Below, one piece after another: positions 8,701 through 18,446 of a stretch of DNA of 64,000 nucleotides. The notes under the pieces are model-generated. The model saw nothing but the letters and a program-made list of their open reading frames with translations. It ran no database searches and was not told the DNA's origin. A program made the translations under genes and the position numbers. The DNA lies in contig NZ_VITI01000002.1 of NCBI RefSeq assembly GCF_007827795.1, positions 186,001 to 250,000 on the forward strand, given 5' to 3'. Within the stretch, counting starts at the first letter, position 1. Every line of letters begins with the position of its first letter. This stretch comes from Azospirillum brasilense. GTDB lineage: Bacteria > Pseudomonadota > Alphaproteobacteria > Azospirillales > Azospirillaceae.

Positions 8701-11022
8701 ATGTCGTCCACACCCCCTGAAACCGCCACGCCGCTTTGGCAGCAGTTCCTTCGCTGGGCAACCCGGGTCGGGTTGGCGAAGCGCCTTGCCTTCGCGCTGT
8801 CGTTGGCCGCTCTGGTGGCGGGCTTCGCGACCTACACGGCGCTGACGGAGAGCGCGCCCTTCGGGGAAACCAACCCGCGCACTGTCACGTGGCTGCTGAC
8901 CCTCGATCTGGCGCTCCTGCTCCTGCTCGGCGTGCTGATCGCGCGGCGAATCGTCTATCTGTGGATCGGGCGGCGGCGTGGTCTGGCCGGGTCGCAGATG
9001 CATGTGCGGCTGGTCGCGGTGTTCAGCTTGCTCGCCGTCGCGCCGGCCATCATCATGGCCATCTTCTCCACGGTCTTCTTCTACGTCGGCGTGCAGTCCT
9101 GGTTCAGCGAGCGGGTGCGCACGGCGGTGAACGAATCGCTGGCTGTGGCCAGCGCCTATCTCCACGAGCACCAGCAGAACATCCGCGCCGACGCGCTCGC
9201 CATGGCGAACGACCTGAACCAGGAGGCGGCGCGTCTCGCCAGCGATCCCGAGCGGTTCGAGCAGGTGGTCGCCACCCAGGCCATGCTGCGCGCCCTGTCG
9301 GAGGCCATTGTCTTCAACGGGACGACCGGCGCCATCGTCGCGCGCTCCGGCTACACCTTCGCCCTGGAATTCGACCCGATCCCCGACGACAAGCTCGCAA
9401 CCGCCCGCCACGGCGAAGTGGCGATGATCGTCAGCGAGAACGACGACCGGGTTCGCGCGCTGGTCCGGCTCGATCGCTTCGCCGACACTTATCTCTATGT
9501 CGGGCGCATGGTGGAGCCGCGCGTGCTCTCGCACATGGCCTCGGCGGAAGGGGCGGTGCGGGAGTTCGGTGCGTTGGAAAGCCAGCGCGGCAGCCTGCAG
9601 ATCACCTTCACCCTGATCTTCCTCGTCGTCGCTCTGCTCCTTCTGCTGGCGGCGGTCTGGGCGGGGCTGATCTTCGCGACGCGGCTGGCGCGGCCGATCA
9701 GCGCCCTGATCGGCGCCGCGGAGCGGGTGCGCGCCGGCGACCTGACCGTGCGGGTGACCGAACCGCCGGGCGAGGACGAGCTTGGCCTGCTGTCGCGCGC
9801 CTTCAACCGCATGACGACGGAAATCGAAAGCCAGCGGCACGAGCTTCTGTCGGCCAACCGCCTGATCGACGAGCGCCGCCGCTTCACCGAAACCGTGTTG
9901 GGCGGCGTGTCGGCGGGCGTGATCGGCTTGAACGCGGACGGGCGCATCACACTGCCCAACTTTTCCGCCGCGCGCCTTCTCGGCGTCGAGGACGCGGAAA
10001 GCATGATCGGGATGAAGCTCGCCGACCTGTCGCCGGAGATGGGGGAGCTTCTGGACCACGCACCGGGCCGTCCCGGCCGGGTGGTGCAGGACCAGATTCA
10101 GATCCGCCGTCCCGGCACGACGCCGCTGACCCTGCTCGTCCGCATTTCCACCGAAGGGCGGGGCAGCGGGGAGATCCGCGGCTATGTCGTGACCTTCGAC
10201 GACATCACCGAACTGGTGTCCGCCCAGCGCAAGGCGGCCTGGGCCGACGTCGCCCGTCGCATCGCCCACGAGATCAAGAATCCGCTGACGCCGATCCAGC
10301 TCTCCGCCGAACGTCTGCGCCGCAAGTACCTGAAGGAAATCACCAGCGACACCGAGGTCTTCACCATGTGCACGGACACCATCGTCCGTCAGGTGGACGA
10401 CATCCGGCGCATGGTGGACGAATTCTCGGCCTTCGCGCGCATGCCGCAGCCGGTGATGAAGCCCTGCAACCTCAACGACCTCGTCCGGCAGGCGGTGTTC
10501 CTGCAATCCAGCGCGCACGCCGGGAAGATCAGGTTCGACATGGAACTTCCCCAGGGGCCGCTGACCGTGCCGTGTGATAGCCGCCAGATCAGCCAGGCGC
10601 TGACCAACCTGCTGCAGAACGCCGCGGACGCCATCGAAGGGCGCCCGGCGCCCGCCGAAGGCGCGGAGCTGACGCCCGGCCACGTTTCCATCCGGGTCGA
10701 GACCGATGCCGAGCGCATCGCCGTGATCGTCGAGGACAACGGCAAGGGCCTGCCGACCGAGGAACGCGACCGGCTGACCGAACCCTACGTGACGACGCGC
10801 GCCAAGGGCACGGGACTGGGGCTGGCAATCGTCAAGAAGATCATGGAGGACCACGGTGGCGTGCTGACCCTGGAGGACCGCGAAGGCGGCGGGGCGCGCG
10901 TCGGTCTGGTCATCCCCAACACGTCCACCAGCTCCGGCACGACCGCGGGCGACGCCCACGGCGGCGTTGGCACGCCGGCGGAGACCGGTGAAGAGAAGAG
11001 GCACGCAGCCCATGGCGCATGA
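8701..11022 (+). CDS. ntrY: Membrane sensor kinase NtrY
   Basis: A 773-residue membrane histidine kinase paired with NtrX. In alphaproteobacteria the pair is linked to nitrogen use, redox sensing and envelope functions. The N-terminus has several hydrophobic helices (for example [13 protein letters not shown] and [17 protein letters not shown]), followed by a periplasmic region, a further helix, a HAMP domain ([20 protein letters not shown]) and a PAS domain. The phospho-acceptor is about H523 in [13 protein letters not shown], and the ATPase domain has [15 protein letters not shown]. The ATG at 8701 (MSSTPPETA) is preferred over the GTG at 8584, whose extra residues lie across the intergenic repeats. 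It overlaps ntrX by 11 bases. Confidence 0.95.
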   Translation: MSSTPPETATPLWQQFLRWATRVGLAKRLAFALSLAALVAGFATYTALTESAPFGETNPRTVTWLLTLDLALLLLLGVLIARRIVYLWIGRRRGLAGSQMHVRLVAVFSLLAVAPAIIMAIFSTVFFYVGVQSWFSERVRTAVNESLAVASAYLHEHQQNIRADALAMANDLNQEAARLASDPERFEQVVATQAMLRALSEAIVFNGTTGAIVARSGYTFALEFDPIPDDKLATARHGEVAMIVSENDDRVRALVRLDRFADTYLYVGRMVEPRVLSHMASAEGAVREFGALESQRGSLQITFTLIFLVVALLLLLAAVWAGLIFATRLARPISALIGAAERVRAGDLTVRVTEPPGEDELGLLSRAFNRMTTEIESQRHELLSANRLIDERRRFTETVLGGVSAGVIGLNADGRITLPNFSAARLLGVEDAESMIGMKLADLSPEMGELLDHAPGRPGRVVQDQIQIRRPGTTPLTLLVRISTEGRGSGEIRGYVVTFDDITELVSAQRKAAWADVARRIAHEIKNPLTPIQLSAERLRRKYLKEITSDTEVFTMCTDTIVRQVDDIRRMVDEFSAFARMPQPVMKPCNLNDLVRQAVFLQSSAHAGKIRFDMELPQGPLTVPCDSRQISQALTNLLQNAADAIEGRPAPAEGAELTPGHVSIRVETDAERIAVIVEDNGKGLPTEERDRLTEPYVTTRAKGTGLGLAIVKKIMEDHGGVLTLEDREGGGARVGLVIPNTSTSSGTTAGDAHGGVGTPAETGEEKRHAAHGA

Positions 11023-12412
11023 CATTCTGATCGTCGACGACGAAGCGGACATCCGGATGCTGATCGCCGGCATCCTGAACGACGAAGGCATGAAGACGCG
11101 CGAGGCCGCCGACGCCGATCAGGCGTTCGCGCAGGTCTCCACGCGCAGGCCCAGTCTCGTGGTTCTGGACATCTGGCTCCAGGGCAGCCGGCTGGACGGG
11201 CTCCAGATTCTCGAACAGCTGATGCGGGATCACCGGAACCTGCCGGTCATCATGATCTCCGGCCACGGCAACATCGAAACCGCCGTCTCAGCCATCAAGA
11301 TCGGCGCCTACGACTTCATCGAGAAGCCCTTCAAGGCCGACCGGCTGCTGCTGATGGTGGACCGCGCCATCGAGGCGGCCCGGCTGAAGCGCGAAAACGA
11401 GGAGTTGAAGCTGCGGGCCGGCGGCGAGGTCGAGCTGATCGGCCGGTCCACCGCGGTCAATCACGTCCGTCAGAGCATCGAGAAGGTGGCGCCCACCGGT
11501 AGCCGCGTCCTCGTCACCGGCCCCGCCGGCTCCGGCAAGGAGGTGGTGGCCCGGCTGATCCACACGCGGTCGCGCCGGGCCGGCGGTCCCTTCGTCGGGC
11601 TGAACTGCGCCACCATGCGTCCCGACCGGCTTGAGATGGAGCTGTTCGGGACGGAGGCCGGGGTGGACGGCGGCGGCCGCAAGATCGGCACCTTCGAACA
11701 GGCCCACGGCGGCACGCTGCTGCTCGACGAGGTGGCCGACATGCCGTTGGAAACCCAGGGCAAGATCGTCCGCGCCCTGCAGGAGCAGGTGTTCGAGCGG
11801 GTTGGCGGCGGCCAGCGGGTCGAGGTGGACGTGCGCGTCGTCGCGACCTCCAACCGCGACCTCCAGGCGGAGATCGACCAGGGCCGCTTCCGCCAGGACC
11901 TGTTCTATCGCCTCGCCGTCGTGCCGATCCGCGTGCCCTCGCTGGCCGAGCGGCGCGAGGACATTCCACTGCTGGCCCGTCACTTCATGCAGCGCTCGGC
12001 CGAAGCCGCCGGCCTGCCGGCCCGTGAGTTCGGCGAGGACGCCATGGCCGCGCTCCAGGCCTACGACTGGCCGGGCAACGTGCGCCAGCTGCGCAACGTG
12101 GTGGATTGGCTGCTCATCATGGCGCAGGGCGACCCCAAGGAGCCGATCCGCGCCGACCAGCTTCCGCCGGAGATCGGCGCCATCACACCCACAGTCCTGA
12201 AATGGGACAAGGGCGGCGAGATCATGGGGCTGCCGCTCCGCGAGGCCCGCGAAGTGTTCGAGCGCGAGTATCTGCTGGCCCAGGTGACCCGCTTCGGCGG
12301 CAACATCTCCCGCACCGCCTCCTTCGTGGGGATGGAGCGCTCCGCCCTGCACCGGAAGCTGAAATCGCTTGGTGTGCACGGCAGCGAGAAGGGCAAGCTG
12401 TTCGTCGAGTAG
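11012..12412 (+). CDS. ntrX: Response regulator NtrX
   Basis: A 466-residue NtrC-family regulator: a receiver with D53 (VVLDIWLQ), an AAA+ domain with Walker A GPAGSGKE and Walker [11 protein letters not shown], and a Fis-type helix-turn-helix at the C-terminus ([19 protein letters not shown]). The sigma-54 contact loop is not conserved: where NtrC reads [11 protein letters not shown], this protein reads [15 protein letters not shown] (about residues 213-227). It is therefore unlikely to remodel sigma-54 polymerase and may act as an ordinary DNA-binding regulator, as proposed for other alphaproteobacterial NtrX proteins. The start at 11012 ([11 protein letters not shown]) lies inside the end of ntrY. 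Confidence 0.95.
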   Translation: MAHDILIVDDEADIRMLIAGILNDEGMKTREAADADQAFAQVSTRRPSLVVLDIWLQGSRLDGLQILEQLMRDHRNLPVIMISGHGNIETAVSAIKIGAYDFIEKPFKADRLLLMVDRAIEAARLKRENEELKLRAGGEVELIGRSTAVNHVRQSIEKVAPTGSRVLVTGPAGSGKEVVARLIHTRSRRAGGPFVGLNCATMRPDRLEMELFGTEAGVDGGGRKIGTFEQAHGGTLLLDEVADMPLETQGKIVRALQEQVFERVGGGQRVEVDVRVVATSNRDLQAEIDQGRFRQDLFYRLAVVPIRVPSLAERREDIPLLARHFMQRSAEAAGLPAREFGEDAMAALQAYDWPGNVRQLRNVVDWLLIMAQGDPKEPIRADQLPPEIGAITPTVLKWDKGGEIMGLPLREAREVFEREYLLAQVTRFGGNISRTASFVGMERSALHRKLKSLGVHGSEKGKLFVE

Positions 12413-12457
12413 GCTTTCCCAGCATCGTCAAGCAAAAGGCACCGTCTTTTCTCCTGA

Positions 12458-12512
12458 AGCAGGTTTCCCAAGCATGTCCCGAATCCGGACAGCTTGAGGG
12501 CCTGCTTTTTTC
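12458..12512 (+). terminator. Intrinsic terminator of ntrYX
   Basis: AGCAGG (12458-12463) pairs with CCTGCT (12501-12506). Inside it CCC-AAGC pairs with GCTT-(GA)-GGG, and TGTCC pairs with GGACA around a 7-base loop. The stem runs straight into a T-tract ending at 12511. This is the clearest Rho-independent terminator on the plus strand. Confidence 0.8.
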
Positions 12513-12775
12513 TTTGTCTGAGATCGGCGCCTGCTGCCTTGCGCCTTTAGTATGTACTTTTTTGGATTGCGCTGCGTAGTCCTTTCTTTCTAAGTGTATT
12601 TATTAACATTATTTTATTTATGAATTGTATAAATACAATCGTATTTATATATTTTATGAAATCAAAAATAGTATTTTTGGTGTTGATAGAAGGAAATTTC
12701 CTAAATATTTATTGTTTTGTGGGCGCGCTTAACAACAAACGTGCAGAATTTTCCTTTACATCGAGGAGTTACAAA
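12513..12775. other. AT-rich intergenic island with a 9-bp inverted repeat
   Basis: Together with the ntrX terminator this fills the 363 bases between ntrX and the next start codon. From about 12560 the base composition shifts sharply to A/T, unlike anything else in the window. TATAAATAC (12628-12636) and GTATTTATA (12641-12649) form a perfect inverted repeat around AATC. An open frame runs through it from 12620, but its codons are AT-rich and unlike the gene that follows, so I read the stretch as non-coding promoter DNA, probably acquired horizontally. Confidence 0.6.
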
Positions 12776-13084
12776 ATGGCGACAACAGCCGTTCTGACTG
12801 TCAATTACACCGATAACCAGCTTGTTGCTTATTTGAATGGCGCTCAAGTTTACAACCGCATTGGCGGCGGCGAAGCGATCAACGAACAGGTCGTGCTGAC
12901 CGGCAATCTTCAAGTCGGCGTGAATCAGCTTCTGCTGATCGGGGTGAATTTCAACGGGCCAGCCCATCTCCAGGGATCGGTCAACATCGGCGGCCGGTCG
13001 CAGGACTTCAACTTCGACACCCGCAAGGACGGTGCTCCGGAGGGAGTCGTCACGCAGTTCTATTACACGATCGACAACAGCTGA
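12776..13084 (+). CDS. Small beta-rich protein, unrecognised
   Basis: A 102-residue soluble protein that I do not recognise. It begins MATTAVLTVNYTDNQL, has no signal peptide or membrane segment, and alternates hydrophobic and polar residues (VVLTGNLQVGVNQLLLIGVN) as in a beta-sandwich or lectin-like fold. It contains no cysteine. GAGGAG at 12763-12768, 7 bases before the ATG, is a strong ribosome-binding site and fixes the start. The gene is isolated between two terminator-like hairpins and preceded by an AT-rich island, which suggests transfer and dedicated regulation. The fold is only an inference from composition. Confidence 0.75.
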   Translation: MATTAVLTVNYTDNQLVAYLNGAQVYNRIGGGEAINEQVVLTGNLQVGVNQLLLIGVNFNGPAHLQGSVNIGGRSQDFNFDTRKDGAPEGVVTQFYYTIDNS

Positions 13085-13127
13085 CGCCAAGGCCAGCAAA
13101 CACGTTTCCGTTTCGCGATGACTGCTT

Positions 13128-13169
13128 GGGGAGGGTGATGGGGCAGCCCGCATCCGTCACCCTTCTCCC
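13128..13169 (+). terminator. Terminator-like hairpin after the orphan gene
   Basis: GGGAG-GGGTGA (13128-13138) pairs with TCACCC-TT-CTCCC (13157-13169), an 11-bp stem with a 2-base bulge and an 18-base loop, 44 bases after the stop codon. It has no U-tract, so it is a weak or Rho-assisted terminator at best. Confidence 0.4.
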
Positions 13170-13293
13170 TGCCCATGCTTGCATGTTGACCCGCATTTCC
13201 CTTCACGAACATAGAGTTGGTGCGCCCTACCGCAAAATGATAAGGTCCTTGGCTTGAGTGCCTGGACAATGGGCGGGGAAGGGTAAGAAGGCC

Positions 13294-14670
13294 GTGAAGG
13301 TCATCGTTTGCGGAGCCGGGCAGGTCGGCTCGAACATCGCACGTTATCTGGCGTCCGAAGGCAACAACGTCACGGTGATCGACCATTCGCCGGAACTCAT
13401 CCAGCGGATCAGCGACACGCTCGACGTGCAGGCCATGGTCGGCCACGCCTCGCACCCCGACGTTCTGGAGTCGGCCGGCGCGGGCGAGACCGACATGATC
13501 ATCGCGGTCACCCAGATCGACGAGATCAACATGGTCGCCTGCGAGGTCGCGCACGCCCTGTTCAAGGTGCCGACCAAGATCGCCCGCGTGCGCAACCAGA
13601 GCTATCTGAAGCCGATCTGGGCGGACCTGTTCAGCCGCGACCACATGCCGATCGATGTCATCATCTCGCCGGAAATCGCGGTGGCGCGGGCCATCGCACG
13701 CCGGCTCCAGGTGCCGGGCGCCTTCGACATGATCCCGCTGGCGGACGGCAAGGTCCGCGTCGTCGGCGTGCTGTGCACGGAAAGCTGTCCGGTGCTGCAC
13801 ACGCCGCTGCGCCAACTGACCGGCCTGTTTCCCGACCTCGGGCTGGAGGTGGTGGCGATCATCCGCAACGACCGGTCTTTCATCCCCGGCGGCGACGACC
13901 AGATGCTGCCCGGCGACGAGGTCTACTTCGCCTGCGACAACCGCCATCTGAACCGCGCCATGGCCGCCTTCGGCCATGAGGAGGTGGAAGCCCGCCGCAT
14001 CATCATCCTGGGCGGCGGCAACATCGGGCTGTGTCTGGCGGAGGAGCTTGAAGCGAAATACCCTCAGGTCACCGCGCGCATCATCGAGATGAACCGCAGC
14101 CGCGCCCAGTTCGTGGCGCAGCGCCTGTCGCGCACCATGGTGCTGCACGGCGACGGGCTCGACCCGGAAATCCTCGAGGAAGCCAACGTCCGCGCCACCG
14201 AGACGGTGGTCGCCGTGACCAACGACGACGAGGGCAACATCCTGTCCTCGCTGCTCGCCAAACGGCATGGGGCGAAGCGCGCCATCACGCTGATCAACAA
14301 GGCGTCCTACAGCTCGCTGGTGTCGCCGCTGGGGATCGACGCGGTGGTCAGCCCGCGGGCCATCACCGTGTCGAACATCCTCCAGCACGTCCGGCGCGGC
14401 CGCATCCGCGCGGTGCACAGCCTGCGCGACGGCTTCGCCGAAGTCATCGAGGCGGAGGCGCTGGAAACCTCCGCGGTGGTGAACACGCCGCTGCGGGAGG
14501 TGAAGCTGCCGTCCGGGGTCATCGTCGGCGCCATCGTGCGCGGCGACGAGGTCATCATCCCGCGCCCCGCCACGGTGATCCGCCCGAAGGACCGCGTCAT
14601 CATCCTCGCCACCACCGGCCAGGTGAAAAAGGTGGAGAAGATGTTCGCCGTCCGGCTTGAATTCTTCTGA
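13294..14670 (+). CDS. trkA: Trk potassium transporter regulatory protein TrkA
   Basis: A 458-residue cytoplasmic NAD-binding subunit that gates the Trk K+ channel. It has two tandem RCK modules, each beginning with a Rossmann motif: KVIVCGAGQVGSNIARYL at the N-terminus and RRIIILGGGNIGLCLAEEL near residue 232. The GTG at 13294 is the start because the mature family begins M-K-V-I. The open frame before it (from 13258) adds 12 unrelated residues. The partner TrkH/TrkG is not in the window. The position after ntrYX is conserved in Azospirillum. Confidence 0.95.
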   Translation: MKVIVCGAGQVGSNIARYLASEGNNVTVIDHSPELIQRISDTLDVQAMVGHASHPDVLESAGAGETDMIIAVTQIDEINMVACEVAHALFKVPTKIARVRNQSYLKPIWADLFSRDHMPIDVIISPEIAVARAIARRLQVPGAFDMIPLADGKVRVVGVLCTESCPVLHTPLRQLTGLFPDLGLEVVAIIRNDRSFIPGGDDQMLPGDEVYFACDNRHLNRAMAAFGHEEVEARRIIILGGGNIGLCLAEELEAKYPQVTARIIEMNRSRAQFVAQRLSRTMVLHGDGLDPEILEEANVRATETVVAVTNDDEGNILSSLLAKRHGAKRAITLINKASYSSLVSPLGIDAVVSPRAITVSNILQHVRRGRIRAVHSLRDGFAEVIEAEALETSAVVNTPLREVKLPSGVIVGAIVRGDEVIIPRPATVIRPKDRVIILATTGQVKKVEKMFAVRLEFF

Positions 14671-14712
14671 TCGCCTCCCGTATCGTTTTCGGCACCAACA
14701 AAAAGAACATCC

Positions 14713-15576
14713 ATGGCTCGATGGGCATATGTCAACGGCCGTTACCTGCCGCACCGGCAGGCGGCGGTCCATGTGGAAGACCGCGGATTCCAGTTCGCCG
14801 ACGGCGTCTATGAGGTGGTGACCCTCCTCGACGGACGCTTCGCGGACCTGGACGGCCATATGGAGCGTCTGGGCCGCAGCCTGTCGGAGCTGCGCATGGA
14901 CTGGCCGGCAGCGCCGCGCGTCGTGACGATGGTCGCCCGCGAACTGGTGCGGCGGAACGGCGTCCGCAACGGTTCGCTCTACATCCAGGTCACCCGCGGC
15001 GTCGCTCCGCGCGACTTCAAGTTTCCGGCGGACGTCCCGGCGACCCTAGTGATGACGGTCAAGCGGGTCACCGCCTTTGCAAAGCCGGAGCAGCTCGAGA
15101 AGGGTGTGGCCGTCGTCACGGTGCCCGACATCCGCTGGGGCCGGTGCGACATCAAGACGGTCGGTCTCCTCGCCCCGGTGCTGGCCAAGCAGCAGGCCGC
15201 CGAATTGGGCGCTTACGAGGCGTGGCTGACCGACCCGGACGGCACGGTGACGGAGGGTTCCTCCTCCAACGCCTGGATCGTCACGCAGGACGGCGTTCTG
15301 GTGACCCGCGCCCCGTCGCAGAAGATCCTGAACGGCATCACCCGCCAGTTGCTCCTGCGGTTGGCCGGCGAACGGGGAATCCCAATGGAGGAGCGCAGCT
15401 TTACGGTGGAAGAGGCGCTCGCCGCGCGCGAAGCTTTCGTGTCCTCCGCCGGCACCTTCGCGCTGCCGGTGACCCGCATCGACGGGAAGCCGGTGGGCGA
15501 CGGCAAGCCGGGGCCGATCACCCGGACGCTGCGGCAGGCCTATCTCGATTATGTGGCCGGACGGAAGCCGTCATGA
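14713..15576 (+). CDS. D-amino-acid transaminase (class IV PLP)
   Basis: A 287-residue fold-type IV aminotransferase. It starts MARWAYVNGRYLP and has VEDRGFQFADGVYE, the PLP lysine in the segment DIKTVGLLAPVLAKQQA, and the phosphate-binding EGSSSNAWIV. D-alanine/D-glutamate exchange for peptidoglycan is the likely role. Branched-chain aminotransferases share the fold but usually differ in the VEDRGFQF region. The stop overlaps the next gene by ATGA, so the two are translationally coupled. Confidence 0.88.
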   Translation: MARWAYVNGRYLPHRQAAVHVEDRGFQFADGVYEVVTLLDGRFADLDGHMERLGRSLSELRMDWPAAPRVVTMVARELVRRNGVRNGSLYIQVTRGVAPRDFKFPADVPATLVMTVKRVTAFAKPEQLEKGVAVVTVPDIRWGRCDIKTVGLLAPVLAKQQAAELGAYEAWLTDPDGTVTEGSSSNAWIVTQDGVLVTRAPSQKILNGITRQLLLRLAGERGIPMEERSFTVEEALAAREAFVSSAGTFALPVTRIDGKPVGDGKPGPITRTLRQAYLDYVAGRKPS

Positions 15577-16271
15577 GCGACGCTGCCGCCGTCATCGACC
15601 GCCTGCCCGTTCTGCCGCGCGCCGTCCTCTACGACTGGGACAACACGCTGGTGGACAACTGGGGAACCGTGCGCGCCGCGCTGAACCACGCGCTGGTCAC
15701 CTTCGGCCATCCGGCCTGGACGGAGGAGGAGGCGCGGGCGCGCATCAAGCAGTCGATGCGCGACAGCTTCCCCCGCATCTTCGGGGAGCGCTGGACCGAC
15801 GCGCGCGACCTCTTCTACGCCTATTTCGAGGCCCATCACCTGGAGCATCTCCGGCCCCTGCCGGGTGCCGAATCCCTGCTGCGCGGCTTTGCGGAGCGTG
15901 GAATCTATCAGGCGGTGGTGTCGAACAAGACCGGCCGCTTCCTGCGGGCGGAAGCCGACGCGCTGGGTTGGACCGGCTATTTCGGCCGTCTGGTCGGCGC
16001 CCAGGATGCCGAATTCGACAAGCCGCACGGCGCGCCGGTGCTGATGGCGCTGGAGCCGGCGGACATTCCGCCCGGCCCGGACGTCTGGTTCGTGGGGGAC
16101 GCCGACATCGACATGGAATGTGCCCATGGCGCGGGAATGGTACCGGTGCTAATAGGGGCGGGCGAGGGCAGCGGCTTCACCCGCTTCCCTCCGGCCCACC
16201 GGTACGACACGTGCCATGCATTGTGCGGCTTGGTGGGCAGCGGTGGTGACACCATATCGGATGACCAGTAG
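15573..16271 (+). CDS. HAD-superfamily hydrolase (phosphoglycolate-phosphatase-like)
   Basis: A 232-residue HAD phosphatase. Motif I is YDWDNTLVDNW (nucleophile Asp and acid/base Asp), motif II is VVSNKTGRFL, the lysine of motif III lies in FDKPHGAP, and motif IV is WFVGDADIDMECA. The helical cap between motifs I and II is of the Gph/PGP type. The substrate is unknown. It is coupled to the upstream aminotransferase by a 4-base overlap and lies just before hfq. Confidence 0.85.
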   Translation: MSDAAAVIDRLPVLPRAVLYDWDNTLVDNWGTVRAALNHALVTFGHPAWTEEEARARIKQSMRDSFPRIFGERWTDARDLFYAYFEAHHLEHLRPLPGAESLLRGFAERGIYQAVVSNKTGRFLRAEADALGWTGYFGRLVGAQDAEFDKPHGAPVLMALEPADIPPGPDVWFVGDADIDMECAHGAGMVPVLIGAGEGSGFTRFPPAHRYDTCHALCGLVGSGGDTISDDQ

Positions 16272-16365
16272 TCGAGACGGTTGCGACCAACCATACCTTA
16301 TCGCTGCAGGGGGCGGGCTTCTAACAAGGGGCCCCAAAAAACACTGAAGAAGGGGGCGACATAAA

Positions 16366-16614
16366 ATGTCTGAAAAAAGCCAAAATGTGCAGGACGTGTT
16401 CCTCAACCACGTCCGCAAGAACAAGACTCCCGTAACCGTGTTCCTCGTGAACGGTGTTAAACTTCAGGGAATCATCACCTGGTTCGACAACTTCTCGGTA
16501 CTGCTGCGGCGCGATGCGCATTCGCAGCTCGTCTACAAGCACGCCATCTCCACCGTGATGCCCGCGCATCCAATCCAACTCTTCGAGCCGCCCAAGGAAG
16601 GTGAAAACGTCTGA
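16366..16614 (+). CDS. hfq: RNA chaperone Hfq
   Basis: An 82-residue Sm-like protein that forms a hexamer and pairs small RNAs with mRNAs. Sm1 is present as [20 protein letters not shown] and the Sm2 motif as [10 protein letters not shown]. The N-terminal [13 protein letters not shown] is typical. Azospirillum Hfq is the homologue of NrfA, which is needed for nif expression in other diazotrophs. hflX begins inside its last codons. Confidence 0.98.
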   Translation: MSEKSQNVQDVFLNHVRKNKTPVTVFLVNGVKLQGIITWFDNFSVLLRRDAHSQLVYKHAISTVMPAHPIQLFEPPKEGENV

Positions 16615-17926
16615 TTTTTCGACCAATGGCAATGGCCGGACGCCTGATGCCTCCGGCCGCGCCATCGTGGTCCACCCCGTCCTCCGCAATGAGGCGGACG
16701 GGGTCCTGCGCCATCCCGAATCCTGCCTGGACGAGGCGGTGGGCCTTGCCCGCGCCATCGATCTGGAGGTCGTGCACGCCGAATGCGCGCGGGTGAACCG
16801 CCCGCAGCCTTCGATCCTTCTGGGGTCGGGGACGGTGGAGCATTTCGCCCAGATCGTGGAGGAGACGGAGGCATCCCTCGTCATCCTCGACCACGCGCTG
16901 TCGCCGGTGCAGCAGCGCAATCTGGAAAAGGCCCTGAAGGTCAAGGTCATCGACCGCACCGGTCTGATCCTGGAAATCTTCGGCGCCCGCGCCCGCACGC
17001 GCGAAGGCATGCTCCAGGTCGAACTGGCCGCCCTGACCTACCAGAAATCGCGCCTCGTCCGCTCCTGGACCCACCTGGAACGCCAGCGCGGCGGCTTCGG
17101 CTTCCTCGGCGGTCCCGGCGAATCCCAGCTTGAGATGGACCGCCGGTTGATCGGCGACCGCATCGTCAAGATCAAGAAGGAGCTGGAGGAGGTCCGCCGG
17201 ACCCGTGGTCTGCACCGCAAGGCCCGCGCCAAGGTGCCGTACCCCGTGGTGGCGCTGGTCGGCTACACCAACGCCGGCAAGTCGACGCTGTTCAACCGGC
17301 TGGCCAACGCCGACGTCTTCGCCAAGGACCTGCTGTTCGCCACGCTGGACCCGACGATGCGTCAGGTGACCCTGCCGTCCGGGCGCAAGGTGATCCTGTC
17401 GGACACGGTGGGCTTCATCTCCGACCTGCCGCACGGCCTCGTTGCCGCCTTCCGCGCCACGCTGGAGGAGGTCGACGCCGCCGACATCATCCTGCACGTC
17501 CGCGACGTGTCCCATCAGGACAGCGAGGCCCAGAAGGCCGACGTGCACGAGGTCATGAGCGACATGGGAATCGACCCGGAGGCCGACGACCGGGTGATTG
17601 AGGTGCTGAACAAGATCGACGCGCTGGATGAGGAGTCCCGCGAGGCGATCCTGGCCCAGACGGCCCGCAACCCGCGCGCGGTCGCGGTGTCCGCCCTGTC
17701 GGGGGCGGGGATCGCCGATCTCGACCGGCTGCTCGACCAGCGGATGAACGCCCACCGCCATGTGGTGGACCTCTCCGTCGAACTGGGGGATGGGGCGGCG
17801 CTCGCGTGGCTCTATGAAAAAGGTGAGGTGCTGGATCGGCGCGACGACGAGGCCCAAGCCCACATCCAGGTGGCCATCGACCCGGCGGATCTGGCCCGTT
17901 TCGAGAAACGGTTCGTGCACGGCTGA
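16601..17926 (+). CDS. hflX: GTPase HflX
   Basis: A 441-residue ribosome-associated GTPase that splits stalled or stressed ribosomes. It has the N-terminal HflX domain with [12 protein letters not shown], the central RERGG-type region ([20 protein letters not shown]), Walker [11 protein letters not shown]3 DTVGF and G4 NKID. The GTG at 16601 overlaps hfq by 14 bases, indicating co-translation. The hfq-hflX pair is conserved across proteobacteria. Confidence 0.95.
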   Translation: MKTSDFSTNGNGRTPDASGRAIVVHPVLRNEADGVLRHPESCLDEAVGLARAIDLEVVHAECARVNRPQPSILLGSGTVEHFAQIVEETEASLVILDHALSPVQQRNLEKALKVKVIDRTGLILEIFGARARTREGMLQVELAALTYQKSRLVRSWTHLERQRGGFGFLGGPGESQLEMDRRLIGDRIVKIKKELEEVRRTRGLHRKARAKVPYPVVALVGYTNAGKSTLFNRLANADVFAKDLLFATLDPTMRQVTLPSGRKVILSDTVGFISDLPHGLVAAFRATLEEVDAADIILHVRDVSHQDSEAQKADVHEVMSDMGIDPEADDRVIEVLNKIDALDEESREAILAQTARNPRAVAVSALSGAGIADLDRLLDQRMNAHRHVVDLSVELGDGAALAWLYEKGEVLDRRDDEAQAHIQVAIDPADLARFEKRFVHG

Positions 17927-17944
17927 TCTTTCGCCATAGAGGCG

Positions 17945-17995
17945 TCGGGCGCGTCATAATTCGTTCGTGCACGTGCGATGACATGACGCGCCCGA
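17945..17995 (+). terminator. 12-bp perfect inverted repeat after hflX
   Basis: TCGGGCGCGTCA (17945-17956) and TGACGCGCCCGA (17984-17995) are exact reverse complements around a 27-base loop that itself contains CGTGCACG. It is followed by only three T residues. Its location 18 bases after hflX suggests a transcription terminator, probably not purely intrinsic. Confidence 0.5.
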
Positions 17996-18098
17996 TTTCA
18001 GACCCGGCCTACGACGTCCGAGGTGTAGCCTTTTCCCAACGCGCCCCCGATATTCGAGACGGGGAGCCGATGGGTTATCCCCGGGAGGAGGCCCGCCT

Positions 18099-18383
18099 AT
18101 GCGTTTGCAGACCGATCCAACACACTTTTCGATCACCGCCTTCCTGGCCGATCAGGTGACCCTGGTCGCCCGGCAGGAGCAGTTGTCGCCCGGTGCCGCG
18201 GTGCTGCGCATCCAGGAACTGTCGCGCGACAACGCCGGCCGCGCCCGTCTTCTGGAAATCATCAGTGACGCCTGGCGCAAGGAAACCAACCCGACCGAAA
18301 GCGGAAAGATCGCCGCCCTGCGGTCCGAACTGGCCGCCTGGGCGCTGCACGCTACCCCCAGCGACAGCCTGCCGCGCTCCTGA
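18099..18383 (+). CDS. Small soluble protein, unrecognised
   Basis: A 94-residue protein of unknown function. It is mostly helical by composition (LSPGAAVLRIQELSRDNAGRARLLEIISDAWR), with no signal peptide, membrane segment or metal motif. A strong purine-rich ribosome site (GGGAGGAGG) precedes the ATG at a suitable distance, and the codon usage matches neighbouring real genes. It follows the hflX hairpin and starts a new transcription unit. Confidence 0.6.
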   Translation: MRLQTDPTHFSITAFLADQVTLVARQEQLSPGAAVLRIQELSRDNAGRARLLEIISDAWRKETNPTESGKIAALRSELAAWALHATPSDSLPRS

Positions 18384-18446
18384 CTGGGCGGGGAGGGTGC
18401 CGGGACGAAGATTTGTCCGTGGCTATGCAGCGGGCAGGGCGCCATA

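Noticed and set aside
8446..11091. 881-residue open frame antisense to ntrY
   Set aside because: It mirrors ntrY codon structure, is rich in His, Arg and Gln and has no domain pattern. It is a typical high-GC antisense artefact.
12620..12775. N-terminal extension of the small orphan protein
   Set aside because: The 52 extra codons are AT-rich and unlike the body, and a strong ribosome site sits just before the ATG at 12776.
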